Below, piece by piece: positions 39,058 through 50,037 of a DNA stretch of 64,000 nucleotides. The stretch lies in the NCBI GenBank assembly GCA_947497245.1, contig CANMFO010000001.1:558001-622000 (forward strand). Direction: 5' to 3'. Both the position numbers and the translations under genes were made by a program. The notes under the pieces are model-generated. The model saw only the letters and a program-made list of their open reading frames with translations. It was not told the origin of the DNA and searched no databases. How positions within the stretch are numbered: position 1 is the stretch's first letter; each line of letters starts with the position of its first letter. This stretch comes from an uncultured Flavobacteriaceae bacterium (GTDB lineage: Bacteria > Bacteroidota > Bacteroidia > Flavobacteriales > Flavobacteriaceae).

Positions 39058-39972
39058 TTATTTTTTCCGTAACCACAGATTGCCCCCCGTGTTCTTATAG
39101 GTCAAAGGCATTTCGGCAAAGGCGGAGGTATGGCAGGTATGCATAAAGTCCGAAAATACTAGAACCTCAAAATCTTGATTGTAGCTCAAAAAAGCCCGGA
39201 GTAGATAGATCTCGTTCCAGTTGCGGCCTTCATATGCCCACTCCTTTGGATATTCAAAAGGGAAAAAAATATCGTGGACATGGATGATGGCCCCCGAGAC
39301 GAGATGGGGCAACACGGTAAAAAGCTCATAATTTACGTCGCTTCCGGTTTTCGATACATGGCTGCTATCGATAAACAATATATCATTGGCTTCCAATTTT
39401 TCAAATTCCTTCAAAGGTACCGCCTGTACTCCGGTGTCCAATACCGTGCAGTTTTGCCGGTCATTTGCCTTAAAAAGGCTGAACAGGAGTTTTGGATAGG
39501 GTTCAATAAACGTCAGTTCCATATCGGGCGCGAACTTTTCCCGGGTATCCAGCATCACGGCCGAGGAATAGCCCGATCCTATCTCAATGATCCGCTTGGG
39601 ACAGAAGTGCCGGATCATGGAGTAGAGCACTATGGAATCCGTATAGGAATAGGTGCCGTTGTTGTAGCAATATCTGTTCTCCTGGGATTTCTCGACAGTG
39701 AAGGGCAGTTCGGCGTAATATCCTGAAAGTGTTTTGAGCAGGGCCCGCTGCTGCTCCGGTTGTAGAACGATTCCCGCTATGTTGTCCGGGCCATTTTTTG
39801 GCCAGAGGTCATTCCCAAATCTATCCAGATCGATTTTGGAAACTATGGGGGAGTAGAAGTGGCCATGGCGAAACTTGCTAAGGGGCCTTAGCGCATTGAA
39901 TTTAAGCAAAGTCCTGATTCCGTTAAGGAGAAATTTTATGAACAACCCCTTTTTCAGGCCCATGCGATTCAT
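39058..39972 (-). CDS. Class I SAM-dependent methyltransferase-like protein
   Basis: 304 aa; KRIIEIGSGYSSAVMLDTRE, LTFIEPYPKLLFSLFK, DILFIDSSHVSKTGSDVNYELFTVLPHL. Confidence 0.8.
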   Translation of the reverse strand: MNRMGLKKGLFIKFLLNGIRTLLKFNALRPLSKFRHGHFYSPIVSKIDLDRFGNDLWPKNGPDNIAGIVLQPEQQRALLKTLSGYYAELPFTVEKSQENRYCYNNGTYSYTDSIVLYSMIRHFCPKRIIEIGSGYSSAVMLDTREKFAPDMELTFIEPYPKLLFSLFKANDRQNCTVLDTGVQAVPLKEFEKLEANDILFIDSSHVSKTGSDVNYELFTVLPHLVSGAIIHVHDIFFPFEYPKEWAYEGRNWNEIYLLRAFLSYNQDFEVLVFSDFMHTCHTSAFAEMPLTYKNTGGNLWLRKK

Positions 39973-40200
39973 TTGCTCAGCGCATAATGGCCGAATTGGT
40001 TAAGAATTTTCAAAGCCCCAAATGTAAGGCTTTTTGTACAAATCCGATATGGGGACACTATTCGGACGATTTAATTTTGGAGTCTTGAGCGCTACAATGG
40101 CCGGACCTTATCAAATAAAGATTTTTCTTGTCCCAACACCGCAAAAGAGCCATCTATCGGCCAGGGGGTAAGGCCCTGGCCATTGCGATCGGGACACACC

Positions 40201-41508
40201 TCAGTGTTTTGGAAGATATCCTTCAAATCCGATCCATTTGCTATCGTCCTGCCGGTAGGTTATGGGTTTGGGGTGTAACCAATCGACCAAGGTGTCCTTA
40301 AGGGCATAGGCGAAAAAGTGGTTTCCCGCAGGCGTGTAGTGGCCATTGAAATAACGGCCCATATAGTCATCCAGCGTCAGCTTGAAATTTTTAAAGTCTT
40401 CCAGGTGCACCGTGTTCATATCAAAAAACCGGTATCCGTTGGATTGGATGAAATCAACGACTTCCTGATCATAACGGGGCTCTCCCCGTACCATCGATTT
40501 AAATACCCCATAAGGGTCAAAATGGATCAGGAGGAGTTCCTTGCCCTGTTCCTTGCAAAATGCATCGGTATGCCTTAGAATATACTTTGTGGCCTCAAAA
40601 GCGTACTTGTTCTTCAATGCTGTTGCCGTGGCCATCATTTTCCCGGGGGTGGAAAAATCCATTTCGGGCCGTTCCAATATATGGGCCAGCTTTTTTAACC
40701 CCTTGACATCGACATCCGAATTTACCATGTCGTGACTCAGCAAGTGCAACTGCACCATCAGGTCATCTTTTAGGTTCTCGTACATAAAATCCGGATCCGC
40801 CATTTTGTACAGATCTTCCTTGACCGCAATTCTGTTTTCCTTTTCGACCAGTTCTCCAGTCTGTAGGTCCATCTCAATATTGGACCAGAAGTTGCCGTGG
40901 AACATATACCCGCCGTAATCGTTCCAATGTTTGTAATACGTGGCATACCGGCACCTGAAAACACTTCTCATATAGTCGTCCCCCCACATGTACAGAATTA
41001 CATATTTGGAATCCTTATCCACTTTTTCCCGCCTTTTTAGCCTTCTGTATGCTTGGTACACACCAAATCCGCCCATACCAAAATTGTGTATGGGTTCTCC
41101 CAAATGGCCTGCCAAATATTCCTGCCAGGTCTCCGCGTCGCTAACTTGGTGACAATGTGTAAAACTATCCCCGTACGTATTGATCCGGCACGGCTTGTCC
41201 CTATAAACGGCATTGGTGCGTTTGCCATCGTTCATGACGGTGGACAAGGTAAAGCTCTTGTCTATGCCATCGTGCGGCATATAGTTTCCCAAAATATAGC
41301 CGACCTCCGGATCGAACTGGGCCCAGGAATTTTCATGGAGAAAAATATCGAGCTCTTCTTTGGGGACCGCACTTTTTCTAAGGTATTCCTCATAGGATTT
41401 CGCCTTGTCCTTTTTGCCGCCACCATGAAGAAGGTCCGGAAATAAAGGGGTACTGCCCAAGGTGATGGCTCCAAGAGCATTTGATTTAATAAATTTTCGT
41501 CTTTCCAT
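40201..41508 (-). CDS. SGNH/GDSL hydrolase-like exported protein
   Basis: Start taken at MERRKFIKSNALGAITLG (Tat-like); INTYGDSFTHCHQVSDAETWQEYLAGHLGEPIHNFGMGGFGVYQAYRRL. Confidence 0.65.
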   Translation of the reverse strand: MERRKFIKSNALGAITLGSTPLFPDLLHGGGKKDKAKSYEEYLRKSAVPKEELDIFLHENSWAQFDPEVGYILGNYMPHDGIDKSFTLSTVMNDGKRTNAVYRDKPCRINTYGDSFTHCHQVSDAETWQEYLAGHLGEPIHNFGMGGFGVYQAYRRLKRREKVDKDSKYVILYMWGDDYMRSVFRCRYATYYKHWNDYGGYMFHGNFWSNIEMDLQTGELVEKENRIAVKEDLYKMADPDFMYENLKDDLMVQLHLLSHDMVNSDVDVKGLKKLAHILERPEMDFSTPGKMMATATALKNKYAFEATKYILRHTDAFCKEQGKELLLIHFDPYGVFKSMVRGEPRYDQEVVDFIQSNGYRFFDMNTVHLEDFKNFKLTLDDYMGRYFNGHYTPAGNHFFAYALKDTLVDWLHPKPITYRQDDSKWIGFEGYLPKH

Positions 41509-42001
41509 AGGTTTCAAATTGAACGGAAAATAATCTTGCCTGAAATTGGACCAGGCCCCTAACCGCACTTAAATATAGCAAGAACTTAGCATACGGCCTT
41601 ACCGCACCGGGAACCTTCGGGTCCGTGTTTCTTGGCCCGTATCTTTTTGGGGACGTACCGATTGCTGCGGAAGTGCACTGTCAGGATCGGCACGACAACC
41701 CTTCCATTTTGTCCGGCCAAATAAGGGGCATTGATCAAAAAAGATCAAAAAACGAAATGGGGAAGCGGCCGCGTGCACCAGATGTTCAATGCCCCCCAAA
41801 GGGCTTGCACCAGTTCCTTTTCCGGCGTTAAATCGATCGGGGAAATCATGCAAGATATGGAATGGGCGGTCCTATGGCCTAGGATAATAGCCATAATATC
41901 ACTATATTCAAAATCGGCCGTAGCAGGCAACGGTTCCCCAATTTTACCCGTTCCGACGATTTGGATTGAAATAGATGGCCAACCACTTCAATAATAAAGA
42001 C

Positions 42002-43147
42002 ATGGTTCAAGGACCTTGCAAGAAACTGGTCAAAGCATTTCTTTTGCTTTTGACAGGACTTTTTATGGGCTGCAGCACGGACAGTTCGCCGGATGGTGGG
42101 GAGTCTAACTTCCCAGGAGGGGATGGCGGCCCGTCAGGCTCCGAATCCAATCTGCCAGAAGGCAAAGTTTCCTTTGATATCCATCCGGTCGACTTGTCCG
42201 GAATACTAATGTTCGAGCCAATGGGGTCTATGGGTACCTTTCCCAAGGATCATGGCGGCTTTCACCACAACCAGGTCGGCGATTCCGAGCCCAGCATAAG
42301 GATATATGCCTTGGCGGACGGTTATATTACATCTTTGGGCAGATCCGTGGAGGATTATTGGGTCCAAGTACGGTACAGTACAACGATAAGCGTAAAACTC
42401 GGACATGTGGGCCGATTTGAAAAGGCCGTTTTGGACGCAGTGGGGCCATTGGCGGAGGGGCAGGTCAAGAATATGAGTATAGCGGTCAAAAAAGGGCAGG
42501 TTATTGGATATATGTCCTCCCTTGGCGCCCTTGACATGGGCCTGCACGACCTAGAGCGCAAGAATGTGTTTTGTTATCCGGAATTGTTTGGGTTTGAAGT
42601 ACAATATGCGTCTGATATATTCGACTACTTTGATGAACCCGTAAGATCCGAATTGTTGGAAAAGGCAATCAGGGTGCAAGCTCCCCGCGGGGGGAAGGTG
42701 GACTTTGATGTAAAAGGGACCTTGGCCGGAAACTGGTTTCAGCCCGGGGGTACCATGGAAGCGTTTGAGACCCATTTTGCGATTGGTTACGATTACCTGC
42801 ACCCACATCGCGTAATACTGTACAACGGCTATGCGGAATTTGCGGAAAACAACACTTCATACAATCAGGTCTGGGTCAGGAACAACGTGCCTTTGCCCGA
42901 GACCGTGGATTTTGGGGACGGTATGGTCAAATATGAGATGATTCCAAAGCTTGGGTGGCGAAGGGACGATGGCATAAACTTTACGTTGGATAACTTGGAA
43001 AACGTCGACAATGCCACTTCGATCGGTGTCGTCCTTTTTGAAATGTTGGACAATGAAACCATGCAGGTGGAATATTTCCCTGGCCAATTGGCGGATGCGG
43101 TCAACGAATTCAGTGGAAACCAGCGTATCTATGTGCGTAAACCCTAA
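42002..43147 (+). CDS. Hypothetical lipoprotein
   Basis: Lipobox LLLLTGLFMGCSTDSS, Gly/Ser/Pro-rich linker; peptidase-M23-like segment only suggestive. Confidence 0.7.
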   Translation: MVQGPCKKLVKAFLLLLTGLFMGCSTDSSPDGGESNFPGGDGGPSGSESNLPEGKVSFDIHPVDLSGILMFEPMGSMGTFPKDHGGFHHNQVGDSEPSIRIYALADGYITSLGRSVEDYWVQVRYSTTISVKLGHVGRFEKAVLDAVGPLAEGQVKNMSIAVKKGQVIGYMSSLGALDMGLHDLERKNVFCYPELFGFEVQYASDIFDYFDEPVRSELLEKAIRVQAPRGGKVDFDVKGTLAGNWFQPGGTMEAFETHFAIGYDYLHPHRVILYNGYAEFAENNTSYNQVWVRNNVPLPETVDFGDGMVKYEMIPKLGWRRDDGINFTLDNLENVDNATSIGVVLFEMLDNETMQVEYFPGQLADAVNEFSGNQRIYVRKP

Positions 43148-43344
43148 GGTAAAAGAGTAGGTCCGAAGTGCCCCTTTCTTTTAGGCGATTTGATCGGTTC
43201 AAGTTCACAGGAAAAAATAATTGAATAGTATTTGGAATTGCCTATATTTAGGAACACAAACAGTTCGTCGGTAACCCATGGGCCATGACCGACCGATCAT
43301 CAATCAATTAATTGAGGTACTGCACAAAGACCGGTACAAACTCC

Positions 43345-44115
43345 ATGATGTCATTTAACGTGTTTTCGGGATATGCATTGAAAACAAATTATTGGAACTA
43401 CCTCATTGTTCTTTTGGTTTTCTGCGGCCCGTCGGTGCTTTTGGGCCAAAACCAGGAAGACGAAAGTGAGGGCTACCGTTGGTTCGATCAACTGATTGGA
43501 GCTGAAAACTCCGGCCTATATGACGGGGTGGTCTATATTGAGAAATACAGGATGCGGAATGAAAAGCAAAAATTTTTCCGCTCCCCGGACTTTCTCCAAG
43601 GATCGATCAGCTATAATGGACAGCCTTATTTTGATGTGGAGATGAAGTACGATCTATACGAAGATGAGATTTTGGTAAGATCCAGCGCTATCCTGCACCT
43701 GGATAAAAAGGGAATCGATAGTTTCCGGATCGAGGAAAAAAAGTTTGTTAAAATTGACAATGGGGACTACCATGCCATGGGCGTTCATGGCTTTTTTGAA
43801 ATCCTTTTGGAAACTCCCGGCTTCACTTTTTTTAAAAAACACAGGAAGAAAAAGACCGATCGCTTGGGCGAGCGGTTGATCTACCACGAATTCACGGATG
43901 AAAATGCATACTATCTGTTGCATGGGCGCGCCTACCATATCATAGGCACCAAGGAAGATATCATAAAGGTATTCCCAAAGTTCAAAAAGGAGATCAAGGC
44001 ACGGTCAAAAGCCAACAGACCGCTACGAAAACGCGATAAAGGGGCATATTTGTCTTCCTTACTGGATCAGGTCCACGAATTGACATCGCAAGAAAATAAA
44101 ACCCGGGCCGAATGA
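43345..44115 (+). CDS. Hypothetical secreted protein upstream of TonB-dependent receptor
   Basis: Signal-like N-terminus; ATGA overlap with the next CDS. Confidence 0.7.
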   Translation: MMSFNVFSGYALKTNYWNYLIVLLVFCGPSVLLGQNQEDESEGYRWFDQLIGAENSGLYDGVVYIEKYRMRNEKQKFFRSPDFLQGSISYNGQPYFDVEMKYDLYEDEILVRSSAILHLDKKGIDSFRIEEKKFVKIDNGDYHAMGVHGFFEILLETPGFTFFKKHRKKKTDRLGERLIYHEFTDENAYYLLHGRAYHIIGTKEDIIKVFPKFKKEIKARSKANRPLRKRDKGAYLSSLLDQVHELTSQENKTRAE

Positions 44116-46862
44116 GGTGGATACTGTGCTTGGGATGGATATTGGGTCTTCAATGGGCTTTGGCACAGGAAAAGGTTTCTACAATTTCGATTGCATTCGA
44201 AAACTCCAGTTTAAAAGAAGTTATAGGCACCATCGAAGAAGTTTCGGACTATCATTTTTTTTATGTGGAAGAGTGGTTGGGCGACCACAGGGTCTCGGGC
44301 AGCTATGCCGATACTTCCTTGGACCTCGTACTACACGATATTTTTGAGCGGACGATCATAAACTTCCATATACTGCCGGGGCATAAAATTGTATTGACCC
44401 GAAACAACATAATCCGGAGTGACCTTCCCCAGGTTTTTTATGGAAAAACCGAAGAACCTGCCTTGGGAGAGGAGGTAGAGACCAATCCCGTTTTCTATAC
44501 GGAAGAGTACAATTCGGAAAAAATGGAAACGGTACGGATTGGAAAGGAAAGTCCGAATACCAGGCAAGGGCGGTTTACCCTTACCGGTCGGGTCAGGAAC
44601 ATTGGAACCGGTGAGTTTGTTTCCGCCTTGGCAATCGTCGTCAAAGATAAAAATATCGGCACCGCTACGGACGACAATGGATTTTATAAAATAGAGCTGC
44701 CCGCCGGGCCCAATCTTGTTGAGACCAGTGCCATTGGCATCCAAACTTCTGTGAGAAGGGTAATTATCTATAATGACGGCGTATTGGATCTGGAGGTAAG
44801 GGAGAGCGTTGAAATTTTAGATGAGGTGGTCGTACAGGCGGATGCGACCAAGAATGTGGCGGAACCGATTACGGGAGTTGCTCAAATTGAAGTGGAGAAG
44901 ATAAAAACGATTCCATTGGTTCTGGGCGAAAGGGACATGCTGAAAGTCGCCACTACCTTGCCTGGAATTACTACTGCAGGCGAGGGGGCCGCGGGCTACA
45001 ACGTACGAGGGGGAAGGATAGACCAGAACCTCATTTTGTTGGATAATGCGGTGGTTTACAATCCATCCCATTTTTTTGGGATTTTCTCCGCCCTGAACCC
45101 CTTTACGACCGGAACGGTAAATATTTACAAGGGTAGTATTCCGGTGGAATATGGAGGTAGGCTATCTTCCGTTTTTGATATCCGTACCAAAGAGGGAAAT
45201 GTCGAAGAGTTCGCAGGGGAAGCTTCCTTGGGCCCCGTGACGAGCAACCTTAGCCTGGAAGTTCCGATTGTCAAAGGCAAATCGTCGTTATTGATGGGGG
45301 GGAGGGCTACCTATTCCCAATGGATATTAAGGTCCCTAAAGGAGGAATCGCTAAAAAATAGCAAGGCCTCATTTTATGATGTTGTCGCTCGATACGACCA
45401 TAAAATTAACGACAACAATGCCATTGGGGTCACCGGCTACTTCAGCAACGATGCGTTCAACATCACTTCAGATTCTTTGTATAGCTATAGCAATAGGTTG
45501 TTTTCGTTAAGATGGAACCATAAATTCAGCGATAAGAACACGGCAAGCTTGCTGTTGTCCAACAGCCAATACCGCTTTAACATTGAGTTTGATGGGAATT
45601 CCCAGAATGATTTTGATCTTGGTTACAAAATAGATGAAACCGAATTCAAGCTAAAAATGAGGTACCTGGGGGGAAAGGGCCATAGTTTTGATTATGGCCT
45701 CTCCACCAAATTGTACAACGTAAATCCGGGCAGTATTGAGCCCCTTGGCCCCGAATCCATCCTTGAGACCAGGCGGATACCTAAGGAGAAGGGGCTCGAG
45801 GCGGCCCTATTTGTTTCCGATGATTTCGATCTAAGCGAAAAACTGTCCCTGAGCGCGGGCCTGCGCTATTCCATGTTTGCGGCCCTTGGCCCATCGGTGC
45901 AACGAATTTATGAAAACGATGTCCCCAAGACCCAGGAAACACTGCTCGATACACGGACATACGATAAAAACAAAGTAATAAAAACCTATGGAGGACCGGA
46001 GGCCAGATTGTCCGCAAGATATTATTTAAGGCCGGACCTCTCGGTAAAGGCCAGTTTCGGCAATACCTTTCAGTACATACATACCCTGTCGAACAATACG
46101 ACCGCCTCTCCGACCGATACATGGAAACTTTCGGATTCGAACATAAAACCACAGCGCGCCAATCAATTTTCCGTGGGACTCTACAAAAACTTTGACGACA
46201 ATATCTACGAGTTGAGCCTGGAAAGTTACTTTAAGAAATTCACCGATATCATAGATTACAAGGTAGGTGCGGACCTCTTGTTGAACGAGGACATAGAGAC
46301 CGAAGTGTTCCAAGGCGAGGGCAAAGCATATGGAATTGAGCTCCTACTAAGGAAGAACCGGGGCAAACTCAATGGCTGGCTGGGATATACCTATTCGCGA
46401 TCTCTTATCAAGTTTGATAGTGGGTTCGATGAGGAAAGGATCAACAACGGGGAGTACTTCCCTTCCAATTTTGACAAGCCCCATGATATAAGTTTGGTGG
46501 CCAATTACAAACTGACCAAACGGTACAGTCTTTCCACTAATTTTGTGTACCAGACCGGAAGACCGGTGACCTTTCCCGTCGGTCGTTATATTTATCAGGG
46601 CCAAAATCATGTGTTCTACAGTGAGCGCAATGAATTTAGGATTCCAGACTACTATCGTTTGGATATCAGCATCAATATAGAGGGCAACCATAAGATCAAG
46701 AAGTTTGCCCATAGTTTTTGGAATATTTCTGTGTACAATGTTTTGGGCAGAAATAACCCGTATTCAGTATTTTTTGTATCGGAGAATGGAAGCATAAAGG
46801 CCTACAAAAGCTCTATTTTTTCCATTCCGGTACCCACAATAACCTATAATTTCAAGTTTTGA
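44112..46862 (+). CDS. TonB-dependent receptor with N-terminal STN and carboxypeptidase-like domains
   Basis: 916 aa; STN-like ISIAFENSSLKEVIGTIEEVSDYHFFYVEE, plug AGEGAAGYNVRGGRIDQNLILLDNAVVYNPSHFFGIFSALNP, beta-barrel C-terminus. Confidence 0.92.
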   Translation: MRWILCLGWILGLQWALAQEKVSTISIAFENSSLKEVIGTIEEVSDYHFFYVEEWLGDHRVSGSYADTSLDLVLHDIFERTIINFHILPGHKIVLTRNNIIRSDLPQVFYGKTEEPALGEEVETNPVFYTEEYNSEKMETVRIGKESPNTRQGRFTLTGRVRNIGTGEFVSALAIVVKDKNIGTATDDNGFYKIELPAGPNLVETSAIGIQTSVRRVIIYNDGVLDLEVRESVEILDEVVVQADATKNVAEPITGVAQIEVEKIKTIPLVLGERDMLKVATTLPGITTAGEGAAGYNVRGGRIDQNLILLDNAVVYNPSHFFGIFSALNPFTTGTVNIYKGSIPVEYGGRLSSVFDIRTKEGNVEEFAGEASLGPVTSNLSLEVPIVKGKSSLLMGGRATYSQWILRSLKEESLKNSKASFYDVVARYDHKINDNNAIGVTGYFSNDAFNITSDSLYSYSNRLFSLRWNHKFSDKNTASLLLSNSQYRFNIEFDGNSQNDFDLGYKIDETEFKLKMRYLGGKGHSFDYGLSTKLYNVNPGSIEPLGPESILETRRIPKEKGLEAALFVSDDFDLSEKLSLSAGLRYSMFAALGPSVQRIYENDVPKTQETLLDTRTYDKNKVIKTYGGPEARLSARYYLRPDLSVKASFGNTFQYIHTLSNNTTASPTDTWKLSDSNIKPQRANQFSVGLYKNFDDNIYELSLESYFKKFTDIIDYKVGADLLLNEDIETEVFQGEGKAYGIELLLRKNRGKLNGWLGYTYSRSLIKFDSGFDEERINNGEYFPSNFDKPHDISLVANYKLTKRYSLSTNFVYQTGRPVTFPVGRYIYQGQNHVFYSERNEFRIPDYYRLDISINIEGNHKIKKFAHSFWNISVYNVLGRNNPYSVFFVSENGSIKAYKSSIFSIPVPTITYNFKF

Positions 46863-48055
46863 TACATCAGTTTAACGGCAATGTTTGGCGCAGCAGGATT
46901 TTTCGGACCGTCCTTTTGGTAATGTTTGGAGGTGCGCTCAACGGCTGTGTGGAATCTTTTGATGTCAAAACCGAAACCTTTGAGGAGGCCCTGGTCGTGG
47001 ATGCCACCATAACCAATGAGCTCAAAGAGCAGGAAATTGTACTGGGGCGTAGTTTTTTGTTGGAAGAATTTGATTTTGTGGCCGAGGAAAATGCGCAGGT
47101 CAGGATTATCGATGATGCCCAAAACGCGTTTGTTTTTCAGGAAACGACTCCTGGGAGATACCTTTCGACCAGCCCGTTCAGTGCCCAAACAGGTACGAAC
47201 TATCAACTGCTGATCACCACGCAAAACGGTAGGGAATACGCTTCCGAATTAACGAGCTTACCTCCTCCCGATCCCATGCAAAACCTGTATGCTTCCAGAA
47301 CGAATGGTGACAACGGCGAAGAAGGCATCGCGATATTCGTAGATTTTAACGCTCCTGAAAGCGAGCGGTACTACCGCTATGAATATGAAGAGACCTACAA
47401 GATCATCGCACCGAGATGGACTGGCTCACAGGTAGTATTCATAACTCCCGCCCAACCCGAAATTCTCCCGGCATATGCCAACGAACATATATGTTACAAC
47501 AGCAATGCCTCGGAAGGCATCATCATTGCCAGTACCAACGGTCCTGCTGGAGGCACTTTGACCCGGTTTCGGACGAGATTCATAGATAGGGAAGATTATA
47601 TCTTGTCCCATCGCTATAGTATTCTTGTCCGGCAGCACGTCATTTCAAAAGCGGCCTATTCCCATTTTGAACTGCTTGAAAAGTTTTCTGGGCAGGACAA
47701 TGTACTTTCGCAGTCCCAGCCCGGGTTCTTTAGGGGAAATATGTATTCAATTGCCAATTCTGATGAAAAGGTTTTGGGATATTTTGATGTTTCCTCCCTA
47801 TCGGAGAAGAGAATATTCTTTGATTACGCCGATTTTTTTCCTGGTGAGCCACTTCCTCCTTATGCGGCGACCGAATGTGATCCTTTTGTGGCAGGTTTCG
47901 CAACTTTCCCCACGATAGCCGATCTATTGAAAGATAATTTGGTGCGATATTATTCAACCGATCCCCTTACCGAGGATATTTCGGTTGTTCTCAGGGGATG
48001 CGCCGATTGCACGGTATTCGGTGACCCGGAGGTACCTGAATTTTGGATCGATTAA
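46859..48055 (+). CDS. DUF4249 domain-containing protein
   Basis: 398 aa; CVESFDVKTETFEEALVVDATITNELKEQEIVLGRSF; ATGA-like overlap with receptor gene. Confidence 0.85.
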   Translation: MIHQFNGNVWRSRIFRTVLLVMFGGALNGCVESFDVKTETFEEALVVDATITNELKEQEIVLGRSFLLEEFDFVAEENAQVRIIDDAQNAFVFQETTPGRYLSTSPFSAQTGTNYQLLITTQNGREYASELTSLPPPDPMQNLYASRTNGDNGEEGIAIFVDFNAPESERYYRYEYEETYKIIAPRWTGSQVVFITPAQPEILPAYANEHICYNSNASEGIIIASTNGPAGGTLTRFRTRFIDREDYILSHRYSILVRQHVISKAAYSHFELLEKFSGQDNVLSQSQPGFFRGNMYSIANSDEKVLGYFDVSSLSEKRIFFDYADFFPGEPLPPYAATECDPFVAGFATFPTIADLLKDNLVRYYSTDPLTEDISVVLRGCADCTVFGDPEVPEFWID

Positions 48056-48059
48056 AAGA

Positions 48060-49847
48060 ATGGGCAGTATGAAAAAAATAAAAATCACCTTGACATTGTG
48101 GTTAACTATTGGTTTTTCATTGGTTTACGGGCAGACCATCCTGAAAAACGGACGGGAACTAAAGGGGTACAATGATCTGCACAAAGAAACCATTTTCATA
48201 CATCAGAATGCGTCCCTACTGCTTGCCGGGGAGCAGTTGTACTATAAGATGTACTGTATCGATCCGGAAACGGGCGGGTTCAGCTCCCTGAGTAAAATGG
48301 GCTATGTTGAATTAGTGGGCGCGAATGGACAGGCCGTGTTTAAGCATAAAATTACATTGTCCGCTGGGGTTGGACAAGGAGATTTTTTTGTTCCGACCAC
48401 GGTGCCATCAGGAAACTACAAACTCCTCGGGTTTACAAAATGGATGAAGAATAGTGGGGAAAATTGCTTTTTTCAAAGTGATATCGATATCATAAATCCA
48501 TACCACGAGAATCAAAAATCGATATTGATCGAAGCCGAAACCGATTCGATGACCGGGTCTGTACCAGGATTTGAACAAAAGGCGCGGTACATTCAAAATA
48601 AAACGGGGCAAAATTTTACAATGGCAACAAACAAACAAATGTTTGGCCCCCGTGAAAGGGTTGAACTGACGCTGCGTCATGTGAAACGGTCGGCCTTGAA
48701 CGGGAACTATTCCATTTCGGTAAGAAAAAAAGATGCCATTAGTAGATCACCTAGGGCTACTTCCGAAACTTTTCTGGCATTTTTTGAAGATATGGACAGG
48801 ACCATATCGGTTGGAGACAGTGTTTTTATGCCAGAGCTTCGGGGAGAATTGGTTTCTGGAAAAGTACGGTCCAAGACCACGGAACTGCCAGTGGCGGGTG
48901 AAAGAGTGGCCCTTTCCATACCGGGTAGGGATTTTGAAATTAAAATTGTCCAAACCGATAAGGACGGCAGCTTTCATTTCAATCTTAATGGCACCTATGC
49001 CAACACGGACGCTCTAATTCAAATAGTGGGCAAGAAAGGGGAGGAAAACAAAATTGTGATGGAGCAACCATTTTCCATGGATTATGGGGGTCTGGTCCAT
49101 AAAGAGTTGGTCGTTGGCCCCGGGATGACGGATCTAATATTGGAACGAAGTGTGTACAACCAGATTGAAAACGCATACCTTGGGGTAAAGGAGGATACCA
49201 TCCAATCCCCAAAACCCCTTTCCCCTTTTTATCGGGATTTTGCCCTTATGTACAACTTGGACGATTATACGCGGTTTGCTACGATCGAGGAAACTTTGGT
49301 AGAGATCATAGAACACGTTTGGGTAGAAAAGAACGGGGAAGGGGAGTTGGTGTTTCACGTACGCGGATATGATTATTTGCCGCAATCGGGTATTCCGCCC
49401 CTGGTCCTCGTCGATGGGGTAATGGTGCGGAGGCACGAAGACATCATGGACATCAGCGCTCGAAAGCTTAAAAGAATCGGGATAATTAGGGATGAATGTA
49501 GTCTAGGACCACAGGCCTTTCAGGGAATCGTTGCCCTTGAGACATTCGATGGTAATTTTCAAAATACGTTTTACCATGAGGATCTGGCAAAAATAGAACT
49601 GGTCAGACCGTTGCCCCACAAAAAATATTTTCAAGCCCGCTATGGTGATGGGAAGGGGAAGATAACGGACCGTATTCCCGATTTTAGGCACCAATTGCTT
49701 TGGATGCCGAACGTGGAACCGAAAGGGGAAGAAATGACCCTGGATTTTTTCACATCCGATGTCCCAGGTGATTATGAAATTTGCTTGGAAGGATTCACTT
49801 TGGAGGGCGAACCGGTCTCATTGAGGACTGCAATATCCGTGGAATAA
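48060..49847 (+). CDS. Large secreted protein with MG2/carboxypeptidase-regulatory-like domains
   Basis: ETIFIHQNASLLLAGEQLYYKMYCIDPETGGFSSLSKMGYVELVGANGQAVFKHKITLSAGVGQGDFFVPTTVPSGNYKLLGFTKWM. Confidence 0.75.
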   Translation: MGSMKKIKITLTLWLTIGFSLVYGQTILKNGRELKGYNDLHKETIFIHQNASLLLAGEQLYYKMYCIDPETGGFSSLSKMGYVELVGANGQAVFKHKITLSAGVGQGDFFVPTTVPSGNYKLLGFTKWMKNSGENCFFQSDIDIINPYHENQKSILIEAETDSMTGSVPGFEQKARYIQNKTGQNFTMATNKQMFGPRERVELTLRHVKRSALNGNYSISVRKKDAISRSPRATSETFLAFFEDMDRTISVGDSVFMPELRGELVSGKVRSKTTELPVAGERVALSIPGRDFEIKIVQTDKDGSFHFNLNGTYANTDALIQIVGKKGEENKIVMEQPFSMDYGGLVHKELVVGPGMTDLILERSVYNQIENAYLGVKEDTIQSPKPLSPFYRDFALMYNLDDYTRFATIEETLVEIIEHVWVEKNGEGELVFHVRGYDYLPQSGIPPLVLVDGVMVRRHEDIMDISARKLKRIGIIRDECSLGPQAFQGIVALETFDGNFQNTFYHEDLAKIELVRPLPHKKYFQARYGDGKGKITDRIPDFRHQLLWMPNVEPKGEEMTLDFFTSDVPGDYEICLEGFTLEGEPVSLRTAISVE

Positions 49848-50037
49848 ATTTAGCGCGGATTACTTCCATATTTGTAAAATTGGGTACATAGCTTTAGATT
49901 TATACAAAGGAACAGCAATACCTACAAAAAGGGTGTCGTGGCACGCGCGCATGGATTTGGCCCGACCGCCGGTTGCCACTGTGGGTTTTAATAGGATAGC
50001 TGAAAAACATTTTCGACCTAACATTTGAACTTGGATT

